NCBI GenBank assembly: GCA_019400425.1
Contig: JAFREE010000086.1
Location: 40,055 to 104,054 of the forward strand
Reading direction: 5' to 3'
Origin: Hymenochaete sp. R1
Taxonomy: Eukaryota > Basidiomycota > Agaricomycetes > Hymenochaetales > Hymenochaetaceae
Length of the DNA: 64,000 bases
A model generated the notes under the pieces. That model had not been told where the DNA came from. It was given only the letters and a program-made list of their open reading frames with translations, and did no database searches. The translations under genes were made by a program, and so were the position numbers. Positions within the stretch are counted from its first letter, which is position 1; each line of letters opens with the position of its first letter. Shown one piece after another: positions 55,276-64,000 of the stretch.

Positions 55276-56715
55276 TTACAGACGTCTAAACGTCCCCTTC
55301 CCTTTGTTTTCCCTTCCATGCGCGAACAACGTTTTCCTACCCGGGAGAGCCAGAACATCCCATTCCATGTACACCCACCATCCCTCACCCGCGTCCCGTC
55401 TCCTTCCCCGCCTCCGAAATACCGCCCGTACACACGAACGCGACAGCTCGGTGTCGCCTGCATAACGCCTGTGGCGTTCGATGTGTATTCCATCACGCGG
55501 GTCGTCCGGGACGAAGACTTCTTCGAACCGACGTGTGCATACGGGCAAGCACGGCATGGCGTCGTAGACGGGTCCCGTGTTTGCGTCGCTCACGCTTTCG
55601 ATCTCCTGAGCGCTTTCTCTCTTCTTCTGCACTTCCGTGCCTTTCCCAGCGGCGCCTGGTGCTGTTGCCGACGTCTCCCCGACCTTTTGGGAGGTCTTCA
55701 ATAGAACGTGGGGGACGAGGAGCTTACCTTTTCCGACATTGGCGAGCGACCTGTTCCCGCCTATCCCGTTGGAAGAAGATAGCGAGCTGCCATTGTTCGA
55801 GATCAACATCGGAGGCGCGACCAATGCTGTGGCAGCTGACGTAGCGAGTGTCGCGCATGCTTTGTATGCCGTCTTCGACGATGGACGTGCGAAGAACGGG
55901 TGTCGAGTTAGCGCGTGTCGGTTTGCGCGAGCGGTGACACTGGTGCCCGACGCGCTCAACGAGTCGGCCTGCACCTCGATGGATGGTCGAAGATTGAGCA
56001 ATGCCACGTCCAGACCGAACGTGGCGCTGCTCTCTTCGACCGTGGAGACCCGGCGGTGTGCTTTGGCAGCCCGGGGCTGAGCCAACGGTCGGGATGCGGC
56101 TGTCTGCTGCGGTGCGCCAACCGCTGGGTTGGTTGGCACGACGTTCTCGCCCCTCCGCGGGACTTTCAGCACCAGAGGAGAACATGTCACCCTCGATGAC
56201 TGTCCAGCGTCGGGCGAGATCTCCTCATCACTGTCCCGGCTTACTGCGTCGAGATTAGTCGGGTTCCGCGCCAAGTCGAGGAGGGTACTTGAAGGCGTGC
56301 CTTCTGCGGGGATGAAAGGCGGATGGAGGGAGGAGGTAGAAGCCCTCATCGGGGCCTTTCCCTTGGTTGTCGCGCGTGTCTTGTGAGCGCGAGCGGGACC
56401 TGGTTGAGTTCGACCCGCGCGGTGAGTTCGCCCGCCGTCTGCGAACCTGACTTTGACGGCGGGGTTATTCTTCTCACCTCGCCTCGACCCGCTGAGCCTA
56501 CTGGTGGGTTTGGAGGAGGTCGGCGGGTCCATGTGAAACGAACAAGCCTGGGGGGCAAAAGCACAGTCGTATACGGGACACCAAGAGGTGTCCAGGTGGG
56601 TATCGGCCAGGTGGGTGTCTGCCAGGTGGGTGTCTGCCATATGCATACGAGAAGACCGCTGGAAATGGGGGTTTGAGCCAGCGATGGCACCAAAGTACCC
56701 CTTCCTTAAATACAT
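55276..56715 (-). CDS. Long orphan ORF, Ser/Ala/Thr-rich, unknown
   Basis: An open frame of 479 codons with no recognisable domain. The first ATG is at 56,715. An internal Met at 56,533 (MDPPTSSKPTSRLSGSRRGEK) would remove the repeat-encoded part. The N-terminal stretch includes three tandem ADTHL units from a 15-base DNA repeat. The middle is low-complexity (STSSLHPPF, SSLSSSNGIGGN), and the end is basic (RRRGRRRDAGEG). Codon usage is GC-rich, so a long open frame could arise by chance, and both other strands here also hold long frames. It sits in transposon-rich DNA. It could be a real orphan gene, an element-carried gene, or noise. Confidence 0.35.
   Translation of the reverse strand: MYLRKGYFGAIAGSNPHFQRSSRMHMADTHLADTHLADTHLDTSWCPVYDCAFAPQACSFHMDPPTSSKPTSRLSGSRRGEKNNPAVKVRFADGGRTHRAGRTQPGPARAHKTRATTKGKAPMRASTSSLHPPFIPAEGTPSSTLLDLARNPTNLDAVSRDSDEEISPDAGQSSRVTCSPLVLKVPRRGENVVPTNPAVGAPQQTAASRPLAQPRAAKAHRRVSTVEESSATFGLDVALLNLRPSIEVQADSLSASGTSVTARANRHALTRHPFFARPSSKTAYKACATLATSAATALVAPPMLISNNGSSLSSSNGIGGNRSLANVGKGKLLVPHVLLKTSQKVGETSATAPGAAGKGTEVQKKRESAQEIESVSDANTGPVYDAMPCLPVCTRRFEEVFVPDDPRDGIHIERHRRYAGDTELSRSCVRAVFRRRGRRRDAGEGWWVYMEWDVLALPGRKTLFAHGRENKGKGTFRRL
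56596..56640. repeat. Three tandem 15-base units
   Basis: GTGGGTGTCTGCCAG-type units, the first with two changes and the last ending in T. Because 15 is a multiple of 3, all frames stay open through them. Read on the minus strand they encode ADTHL repeats. Confidence 0.8.
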
Positions 56716-57695
56716 GTCAATTCGATCATGTAGAGCAAATAAGATTACTTACGCAAGTTTCCAAATCCGTGGACGGGCAGCGAAGTGCTTCTGGCACGCC
56801 TGGTGAACGCGACAAAATCGAACTGCTTCGACGTACCAGTTCGAGTAGCAACTCCTCTCTCGCAGTCCGCAGTAATAGATCTAAAAACTAGCGCCGGCGT
56901 CAGCTTCGTTGTGTTTCTCTGTCACTGCGTTCTGTGCTGCGCTGGTCGACGGAGTAAGTACGAAAGGAGGGACGGACCGTTGACGGCAAAACCAGCTGTT
57001 TCGAACCGCGGCCCGCTTCCTTAGTGTCTGACTAATCCTTTCGCCTTTCAGACGATTATATTGGGTTTGCAACGTAGAACCGTCGCGAGAAGAAATAACG
57101 AGAGGGTGAGTGTAGCGAAAACGTCGGGATGATGGAACGGGACTGAAGAACGACATGCATATTTCTCAATTTTTTTTTCCTCGTTTGTACTCTTGTCACG
57201 TGCAGTCTTCCCTTTTATAGTAAGATCGACGGTATTCGGACTTAGTGAATTTGAATAAGACGGATCCCTATTAAGTTCGACATTCATATTTCTATTAATA
57301 TTTCTCAGTTTCTTTGCTACTCTTGACAATAAATCTCTCTATTTTTTGTTGGAGTTTTACTTTTATTTACATGTACCACTTACAATTGTCCAGCTCAGCT
57401 TAAAAATTACACGGGGAAATTAACATTTCCTGTTTTAATTTGGATAAGGTTTAGATGGATTAATAATGGCTTCGAGAAGCCAAAGTGCTTACGGCGTGTG
57501 ATTACCAGACTCCAGACTTCATCCTGCGTTCCGTCTTTCCATCCGACACCACTGCTCGCTGCTATCGACCTTTTTTTGTCCTTCTGGCAATCCGTCTCCT
57601 TTCGACACTCGATTGATTCTTACTGCAAGTCAGTGTATGGGATGCGTGAAGTGGAATTCAAAGTATTAATGATTCTGACAGATACTCGATTCCAA
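56716..57695. other. A/T-rich non-coding stretch
   Basis: About 1 kb with long T runs (57,160-57,180; 57,340-57,440) and no supported gene. It contains the upstream region of the small gene at 57,696. Confidence 0.4.
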
Positions 57696-58188
57696 ATGAG
57701 TGCTCTCTGCCACACTCTGCTTTTGGGCGCATGCGGCGCCTACTACCTCGTCGTCCGCTGCGTTCGAGGGCTCTTTAAAGGAGTCTCGCGCTTTTTTGTT
57801 GGAGGCGTTGTTGGTGCTGGGCGCGCGTTTCTGGACGAATTGGAGCGAGCGTCGAATGACTTCGACGCTCTGTTGTTGAAGTTGGAGAGGGCGGAGGCGG
57901 AGGGTCGTTTCTACCCCGTGCGTCTTCTCTTTTACTTTCCGGGTTTTCCTTTTGCGTTTCGGGTCCGTTTCGACTTCTTCATTTCGGATTTCCCTTTCTC
58001 GATTCGTTTCTGTTTCGGCTTCTCTGTCCCTTTCGGTCTTACCTTGACAATCTAACGTTTTTCCGCAGTTCCAAAGGCGTTTTGCTACGGCAGCGGGACG
58101 CTCAGAGAACACGGGTCGCGCGGTGGACACGGGTCGCGCGGCGGACGCGATCGAAATGACGAGCGTCGGTTCTCCAGTCACGTACTGA
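57696..58188 (+). CDS. Small orphan protein with one hydrophobic segment
   Basis: Two exons. Exon 1 from ATG 57,696 reads MSALCHTLLLGACGAYYLVV and on through RCVRGLFKGVSRFFVGGVVGAGRAFL to ELERASNDFDALLLKLERAEAEGRF, and ends CCC before GTGCGT at about 57,919. After an intron ending TTTCCGCAG (about 58,069) the second exon continues in frame, FQRRFATAAGRSENTGRAVDTGRAADAIEM, to TGA at 58,186-58,188. A hydrophobic N terminus, an amphipathic middle and a charged helix are visible. The TGRA-D motif is directly repeated. Two good splice sites that keep the frame argue for a real gene. No family recognised. It lies among transposon sequences. Confidence 0.5.
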
Positions 58189-59109
58189 GATGCGCGAGAT
58201 CAATAAGAAAAAGGTGATTAGGGAGGAGAAGCTTGAACATCCAAGGATAGTTCGAATCGAAAACGTGGGACCGAATGTATCGTGCGATCCAAACAGTCTG
58301 TACCAAATTTAATGTTAATATGAAATACTTCTTCTTCGAAAACCCATTATCGCCATAAGAAATTTTTTGTTCCATATTTCCGACGTTCGATACTTCAGTC
58401 CTCGGTCCCCTCTCAGTCGAGGGATCGCTCCGGAACATGTTGGAACAACCTTCTACATTTGAACGGGTTCGTACCGCACTTCTCTTCGTACTCTTGCCAG
58501 TGGGTTTTTACAACATTTGGTTGTTACTTACCACTGTTCCTTTCATACGAACGTCCGATTGATATAAACCGCGACTTCGTAAGTCCGCCTCAGAGCAGGA
58601 CTTCGAAGCCGCGTATACGTCCCTTCTTCAAGTTACATTCCGCATCTTGGGATATCTCGTACGCCTGATCCCTTCGCTCACTCTATCTTCCAGTTTTCCG
58701 ATGGAGCGTCTCCGAGAAGCTATTGTCTCTCGAGACGATTCTGGTGGCTTTGCTTCCACTGGCGAATCCCTTCAAGAGTACGAGAGCCAATCCACTACGT
58801 ACTGTGGTCGGAAATGATCCACGCAGCGTGTATTTCGACAGACGCATAGACCACCAAATGGTCCTCGGGCACTGAGCACTTCCAGTGCTTTCTTCTCGAC
58901 CAAAGAAATCGAAGCGGTGAAAGACAATTTGGCGCATCGTCGCTCTCGTTCAAATGGGGACAGCCTTTCGCATGCCCCTGACGCGACTGGTTACTGTGTG
59001 ACAGGACGCGTCAGTAACGCGTCGCGAAATTTTTAATTGCTCAACGAACCTTTAAAATCGCGCCAGTTCGCCTGTCGGACTCCTCTGGCTCCTCCCTTCA
59101 CAGTACGGG
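58189..59109. other. Spacer, with a possible small gene at 58,438-58,817
   Basis: From ATG 58,438 (MLEQPSTFER) an open path can be drawn by removing GTTCGT...TTGCCAG (to 58,501) and a very short GTAAGT...GCAG piece (58,579-58,598), reaching a TGA at 58,815-58,817 via TFRILGYLVRLIPS and SRDDSGGFASTGESLQEYESQS. The second intron would be only about 20 bases, which is too short, so I do not call a gene. The rest is non-coding. 58,980-59,100 holds the upstream region of the next gene. Confidence 0.3.
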
Positions 59110-60869
59110 ATGTTAGATCACGAAATCCAGTCCTTTCGCAACGACGATGTTTTCGACCCACCTGAGATCAACTTCGACGGAAGCTTTCCCCAGCCGTCGC
59201 CGCACGTTCGTCAGGACGAGGACGAAAACATGTGGCAGCCTCATCCTACAAGAACTGCGGTGCAACATCATGCGTTTGCTCCCTCCCGATCCCAGACACC
59301 ATCAACGCGATCCCTGACACCGTCAACGCAAGAAGAGACTCGAATGTACCTGTCGCACGCAGCAGTGAGTCGGCAGGCTTCGTATGCGAACGGGCCACCA
59401 CATGGCAACTACTCCATGAGTGCACCGTCGCCCGCATTCACACACAACCGACCACAATCTGCAAACGTACCGCAGTCGTCTGTCAGAACTACCGTACATG
59501 CGAGTGCTATTCTTCAACGCATAGAACAGCTGGAAGAAGCACTTAAAATTCAAACCGCTAGACTTGACACGTTACAGTCGTGCGTTGACAGCGACGTTGG
59601 GGACGATGCCGACGACGAATGTCATCGACCGACCCGACGTAACGATAAAAAGAGATCAAGAAAAGGAAAGGTTGACCCCACGTACATACTGAGCGAGGGC
59701 ATACGCTTTCTGGACGCAAAGCAAAAAAATGTCAGACACAATCTGCAGGTAGGTGCCTAAATCTACACGGTCTACGACGTGTATAGTCTCAACCATAGTC
59801 AATAGACGATTATCGAGAACGAGCTTCGCATGGTGACGAAGCTCACTAGAAAGACCATCAGCGAGTATCTGCCAGAAACAGCAGGAGATTACGAAGAGGA
59901 TGGAAAGCTATATCTTCGTCCGGATCTCACACGCGACGTGGATGATCCCGTGAACGCGAAAGTCATCGAGCGAGTCGCGGGGAAGGTTTTTGCTGAGCAA
60001 TCGGACAAGGTACATTTGATGTTCCTGTACAACCTCCTACCACATCATCTAACCGTCTTGGATTGTGCACAGAACTGCCCCTCGTTCGGCCTTACCTTGA
60101 AAGACATACCTTTTACGATCGGAGACGTGTCGTATTTCACAAAGGAAATCATTCGCTCATGGAGAAGGGAGTTCGACGTAACCACGAACGAGACATCCAA
60201 AGAAAAAAGCGAATGGCGTAAGCGCAGAGCCCGCCGAGCTCGCAGACAGCACGACGTGAGTTGAACTTCACGCTTAGAATACGCAAAAGCGAGACGAAGA
60301 TGACTCACGACGACGCAGCTGAAGGAAGCTCGAAAAAATGTCAAAAACACATACAAAGATCATTTCGGCAGGGATCCATCTGCGTTTTTACAAACCCCGT
60401 TTATGTCCGAGGCTCTCAGCGACGTTGATCTGGACGGCGTACCCTCTACGGGGCTCAATTCTCGCCGACGTGAATTGGAGAAGAGTGCCGGATACCAGGG
60501 TACTGAGGCAATCGTGGAGCGCGTGCGCCCTGGGTATCGATCATCCTCAGTAAGCAATTGATGCTCTACGCTCACTTAGAAACTCATACCGACCCATCGA
60601 TATGTTCTGCGTTGCAGATCAACGACTTGATGGACGAACTAGATAAGATCATTCAAGGAAACAAGGCTAATAGCAGTACTAGTGGCGTGACTGCAGCGAG
60701 AAAACCTAGGGCGTACCTGGGCAAAGTCAACAACGACTTTGATCCGACGAGTACCAACCGGACCGTATATAAAAGTATGGTTTGTAGGGAATGGTTAATT
60801 AAACGATATGGACTAGAAGGCGTCGACAGCGCGCTGAGTCGAATGTCGGAAGGACCAGCTGGATGGTGA
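59110..60869 (+). CDS. Coiled-coil orphan protein next to the transposase
   Basis: Multi-exon gene of unknown function. Exon 1 (59,110 to about 59,748) starts MLDHEIQSFRNDDVFDPPEI, has a Ser/Pro/Gln/Thr-rich region, a coiled coil (ILQRIEQLEEALKIQTARLDTLQSCV) and a basic run (RRNDKKRSRKGK). Later exons read TIIENELRMVTKLTRKTISEYLPE, LRPDLTRDVDDPVNAKVIERVAGKVFAEQSD, NCPSFGLTLKDIPFTIGDVSYFTKEIIRSWRREFD and LKEARKNVKNTYKDHFG. The last is KPRAYLGKVNNDFDPTSTNRTVYKSMVCREWLIKRYG, ending at 60,869. Introns of 45-65 bases with GT/AG ends keep the frame. It ends only 79 bases from the end of the transposase gene on the other strand, so it may belong to the same element. That link is inference. Confidence 0.6.
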
Positions 60870-60948
60870 TAGACAGACTGACCTATATCGGAAGTAGACG
60901 AATGTACTTTTCAACTTAGAAGGAAAGACTTTATCTTGAACAGCGTGA

Positions 60949-63900
60949 TTAAAAACCACCGTCCTTAGGCATACGCGAGCAGTTTAACAGCAATTGTAAA
61001 GGAGTATCCGACTTGCTTACCCTGGATAACCCAATCGTGATCCACAACGGGCGGCCATGACCCGATGGGTGACTACCTTCGAGTTCGCCCGTCTGCAAAT
61101 CATGGTTGTCGACGCTCGACGCCTGATGTTCATCATCGTCCGCCGGATATATAGTCCACGGATCGCGCAAAGTCACCGTCAACCTCGCGGCCTGGGATTT
61201 AATGACTGAAGGGAGGACAATGGGCAACGGGCCTTCCTCCGAACCGTCCAATGCCAGACCTGAATTGTACATCCACAAGTTGACTTCCAACTCTGGACTG
61301 AAAGGGGAATGAGTGACAAACGAAAGAAATGTTACGAGACACATCATACTATGGATCCCATAGATCGCTGATCTGATGCGAAAAACGTCTGAACCATCGA
61401 ACGTATAAGTATAACACGGGGGAACGATGTAGGTGGGCTTGCTTGTGAGAAAAGATGTGAGTTACTTGACCAGCGTAAGTCTGACCGTCGAATTCGGTCT
61501 GGACTATCGAATTCGGCGCGCGTCCGGGATCGGATTTAGCCACTACTCGTCGCCCGTGAAGGACGACATGGGGATGGATAATGGCCAGCGTTGTCAAATG
61601 ATTCGGTGCCGTGGGCGGTAACCATGCACTGGTACTGATGTCTGCATGGGGGTATGCGTGAGAGAAATAAGACACTAGTGCATCCTGGACTTCGAGAGGC
61701 AAAGTCTTGCGGGCCAAAATCGGGATGTCCTCGTCGTCTGTCCAAAAGAAGTAATAAGATTGTCATGAACAAGCCGAAAAGTACTAGAAGGAAGCTCGCA
61801 ACCTCCCGCGATGGTATTATCGTCAACCTCATCAGCAAAGGCGTAGGCAGCGGAAGCCAAAGCGCCGACGGTTCCTCTGTCGTCCCCCGTCGTCTTCAGC
61901 ATTAGGCGAGCGGCGTCTCGGAGGTGCCCAGGCCGATCCGCTACCTGATGGATCTATTGTACGGGTTGAGCGTGTAGTACTTATCAGCAAACAGAAGAGT
62001 GGTGAAGTCTTACATGTCGTCGTAGCGCAGCGTAACGGAAGTACGCGCGCATGAAGGAGCACTCGATGTCTCCGCCCGAGTGATTATTGGTTCGTATGCC
62101 CTTCAATACCTTATTGAGTCGCTCTGTCGCGAACGTCCATATACCATAAACGGGACCGAAGTCCAAAAGTTGATCAAAGACGTGCGTAACCCAATGATGA
62201 TTGGGCTTAACACTAGACGGATGGAGCTTTTCAATGGCGCATCAGAATGGAAGACCAGTGGTATGCATGCAGTGAATGACCTTCTGAAATCCCTCGAGAT
62301 AACCAGTGAGAAGACTCTCGGCCCGGTTGATCTCATCGAGCCTAACTGTTCGACCAAGTATTATTTTAAGAGAAGCTGCAAGCTTCAGAAAGTTATCGGC
62401 ATCGCCGGCTTGCATCCGAGAGAGTGGTCGGCCTTCCCGGGACCCACTCAAACGCCATTTCGCGTACGTCGAGTTAAACTCGTCCTGTGCAGATGGAAGC
62501 CACTCTCGCCACATCAATGGCACCTGAAGTCGAATAATGAGCGCCCTCGAGTCCCAAATCGAGAACAGCCTGCAGCCCGAACGACAAACTCACGAGGACG
62601 GGCAAAATAACTGTGAACAGAGCTTTGTACTCGTCAGCAGATAGAGAGCCACCGGCGGGATAGCCGATGTTTTGGGGGACACGTCCGATCCATGAGGGCA
62701 TTTCCATCTGAAGAATCAACTTCGGTCAGTCATACGTCTCCAAAACGCAATTCCACACTAAAATTCAGATGACACCTTTTTCATATAAGAATGTAACTGA
62801 TCCAGTTCTCGTGGCAACTTCGCTGTTCGACGTCGGAGAGCGAGTCGAAGGATCCAACATTCGAGCCATTGGGTTTTACAGATACCTGACACGAAAGAGA
62901 AGATAAGTATTGTGAGGCCAGCAAACATCATACACGGACGTGTGGGAAATTCATACCGAGAAGGATGTTATGCATAGGATCTATGATGGACATCACAATA
63001 GAGTCGAAGTAGTCGAGTCGGTGCAGTTCCGAGTATCGCGCTCCAGTCCTTTTGAAGAAAGCATCGCGGTCTTTACCGGCGCACATATTCTTGTAAGTCT
63101 CAGCGTGGCTTTTCTGGGTCTCATGTGTGCGTGCACAAAACACTGTCTCGAATGCATTAACACACAGTTTTCATCAATGGATTGGCAAGAGCACTCGCCT
63201 TCGGTCATCCGGAGATCGTCAAGTACCGATCTAGGTGCTTCGCACCGTGTGCAGAAGTGAGTATTACTCCTTTGGTCAGCATGACCTGTACATCGACAAA
63301 GCGCAGGGTGGTCCATTGAGCACGCGATACATGCAAGTCGGACTCGACGACCTTATGAAACTTATACATTAGAATGGTCGGGCCGCGGAACGAAGTCAGC
63401 GCTCGAAACTCACCAGCGGGATACAAGGGCGTGTTAACTATAATACCTTCCTTGTAAAGCATGACTTTGTCATCCACGTCCAACTTCAGCACGTGTTGGA
63501 GTTCATCACCAGACAACTCGTGTGGACCTGGAACCAAAGCGGTCAACAACAGATTGTTGGCTTGGTATCTGGATAACCCGATGTGATATTAATGTGCACG
63601 TAAGAATGGAGCAGGAAAAATAAAAAGGCGTGAACGGTACCTTCGTTCGGTCGGCAAATTGAGGATCGTGTGCGATATTACGCAAGCACTATAAGTAGCT
63701 GACCCGGTGCCTCGAATATTGAAGCTGCCAAGATCACAATGAGCAAGTCATTATGACTCGACGAGGTAGAAAGAAACACACACCCGTCACAGGCCTGAGA
63801 GGCAACGAGCCGCAGCTCATCTGGATCGGCACGACTCGGGCTGTTGTCGAGAAACAGACACCCGTCCGATGCAAGTAACGTCTTGCAAACTCGCCCATCC

Positions 63901-64000
63901 ATAACTGACTTAAGAACGCCGTGATCGTGGACGTCTGTTCTCCATGCGTCACAGGCGATCTCAGTATCTCCGGACTCCAGAAGTTCGCGGAGTTGATGAC
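60949..64000 (-). mobile_element. CACTA/Tnp2-like transposase gene, 5' end beyond the window
   Basis: Transposase of the Tnp2-type (CACTA/EnSpm superfamily) common in Agaricomycetes. From the right edge, exons read VMDGRVCKTLL with FLDNSPSRADPDELRLV, and LVPGPHELSGDELQHVLKLDVDDKVMLYKEGI. Next come a Cys/His-containing stretch (HPALCRCTGHADQRSNTHFCTRC in one frame) and LHRLDYFDSIVMSIIDPMHNILLGM. Then PSWIGRVPQNIGYPAGGSLSADEYKALF, EWLPSAQDEFNSTYAKW and KPNHHWVTHVFDQLLDFGPVYGIWTFATERLNKVLKG. The C-terminal region reads NSIVQTEFDGQTYAGQVTHIFSHKQ and ends at 60,949. Interrupting stops fall where GT/AG introns are plausible, so it may be spliced and intact rather than decayed. The start, terminal inverted repeats and target duplication lie outside the window or were not found. 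Confidence 0.75.

Noticed and set aside
58438..58817. Small gene upstream of the coiled-coil orphan
   Set aside because: Needs an intron of about 20 bases to stay open, below any plausible fungal intron length.

Overview
The window is nuclear DNA of a filamentous basidiomycete, most likely an Agaricomycete. The signs are dense protein-coding genes on both strands, many introns of about 45-70 nt that usually splice at GT/AG, fungal-type housekeeping genes (ARO7, ILV3, HEM13, TRM44, BUB2, SLP1, RPC9/RPC17), a Zn2Cys6 regulator, and a Tnp2-type transposase of the kind common in mushroom genomes. I cannot name the genus. Exon joins below come from reading splice sites and frames by eye.

Layout. 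0.2-5 kb (+): a cytochrome P450 followed by an FMN-dependent alpha-hydroxy-acid oxidoreductase. 5.2-7.0 kb (+): copy C of a TPR/F-box/leucine-rich-repeat family (Dia2/Pof3-like architecture). 7.4-15.8 kb (-): chorismate mutase, a septin and dihydroxy-acid dehydratase, all on one strand. 16.2-26.2 kb: a small membrane protein (+), a low-complexity Zn2Cys6 protein (-) and a SUN-domain ER membrane protein (-).

26.55-49.5 kb is the most remarkable part: a large inverted duplication. The left arm (about 26,555-31,955) holds, reading outward to inward, TPR-F-box genes A' and B' and an unknown gene X', all on the minus strand. The right arm (about 44,157-49,490) holds X, B and A on the plus strand, in exact mirror order and with nearly the same intergenic spacing. 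Between the arms lie about 12.2 kb with a divergent F-box gene (D), TRM44, another F-box/LRR gene (E), HEM13 and an MFS transporter. Identity between the arms is patchy. B/B' share a tract of about 260 nt with one visible difference, and A/A' are near identical across the F-box, while other parts of the same genes have diverged strongly. That is the pattern expected from gene conversion between inverted copies. X has an in-frame stop where X' has Gln.

50.1-54.3 kb: RPC9/RPC17 (-), an HSL-type alpha/beta hydrolase (+) and the TBC GAP BUB2 (-). 54.3-64 kb looks like accessory, transposon-rich DNA: a GC-rich segment, a perfect hairpin, a 479-codon orphan ORF with a short tandem repeat, one or two small orphan genes, a coiled-coil orphan gene, and, tail to tail with it, a multi-exon CACTA/Tnp2-like transposase running off the right edge.

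The housekeeping genes are unlinked in function (aromatic and branched-chain amino acids, heme, tRNA modification, Pol III, mitotic exit control). The local theme is the cluster of seven F-box-type genes, five of them one TPR-F-box-LRR family, diversified by inverted duplication.
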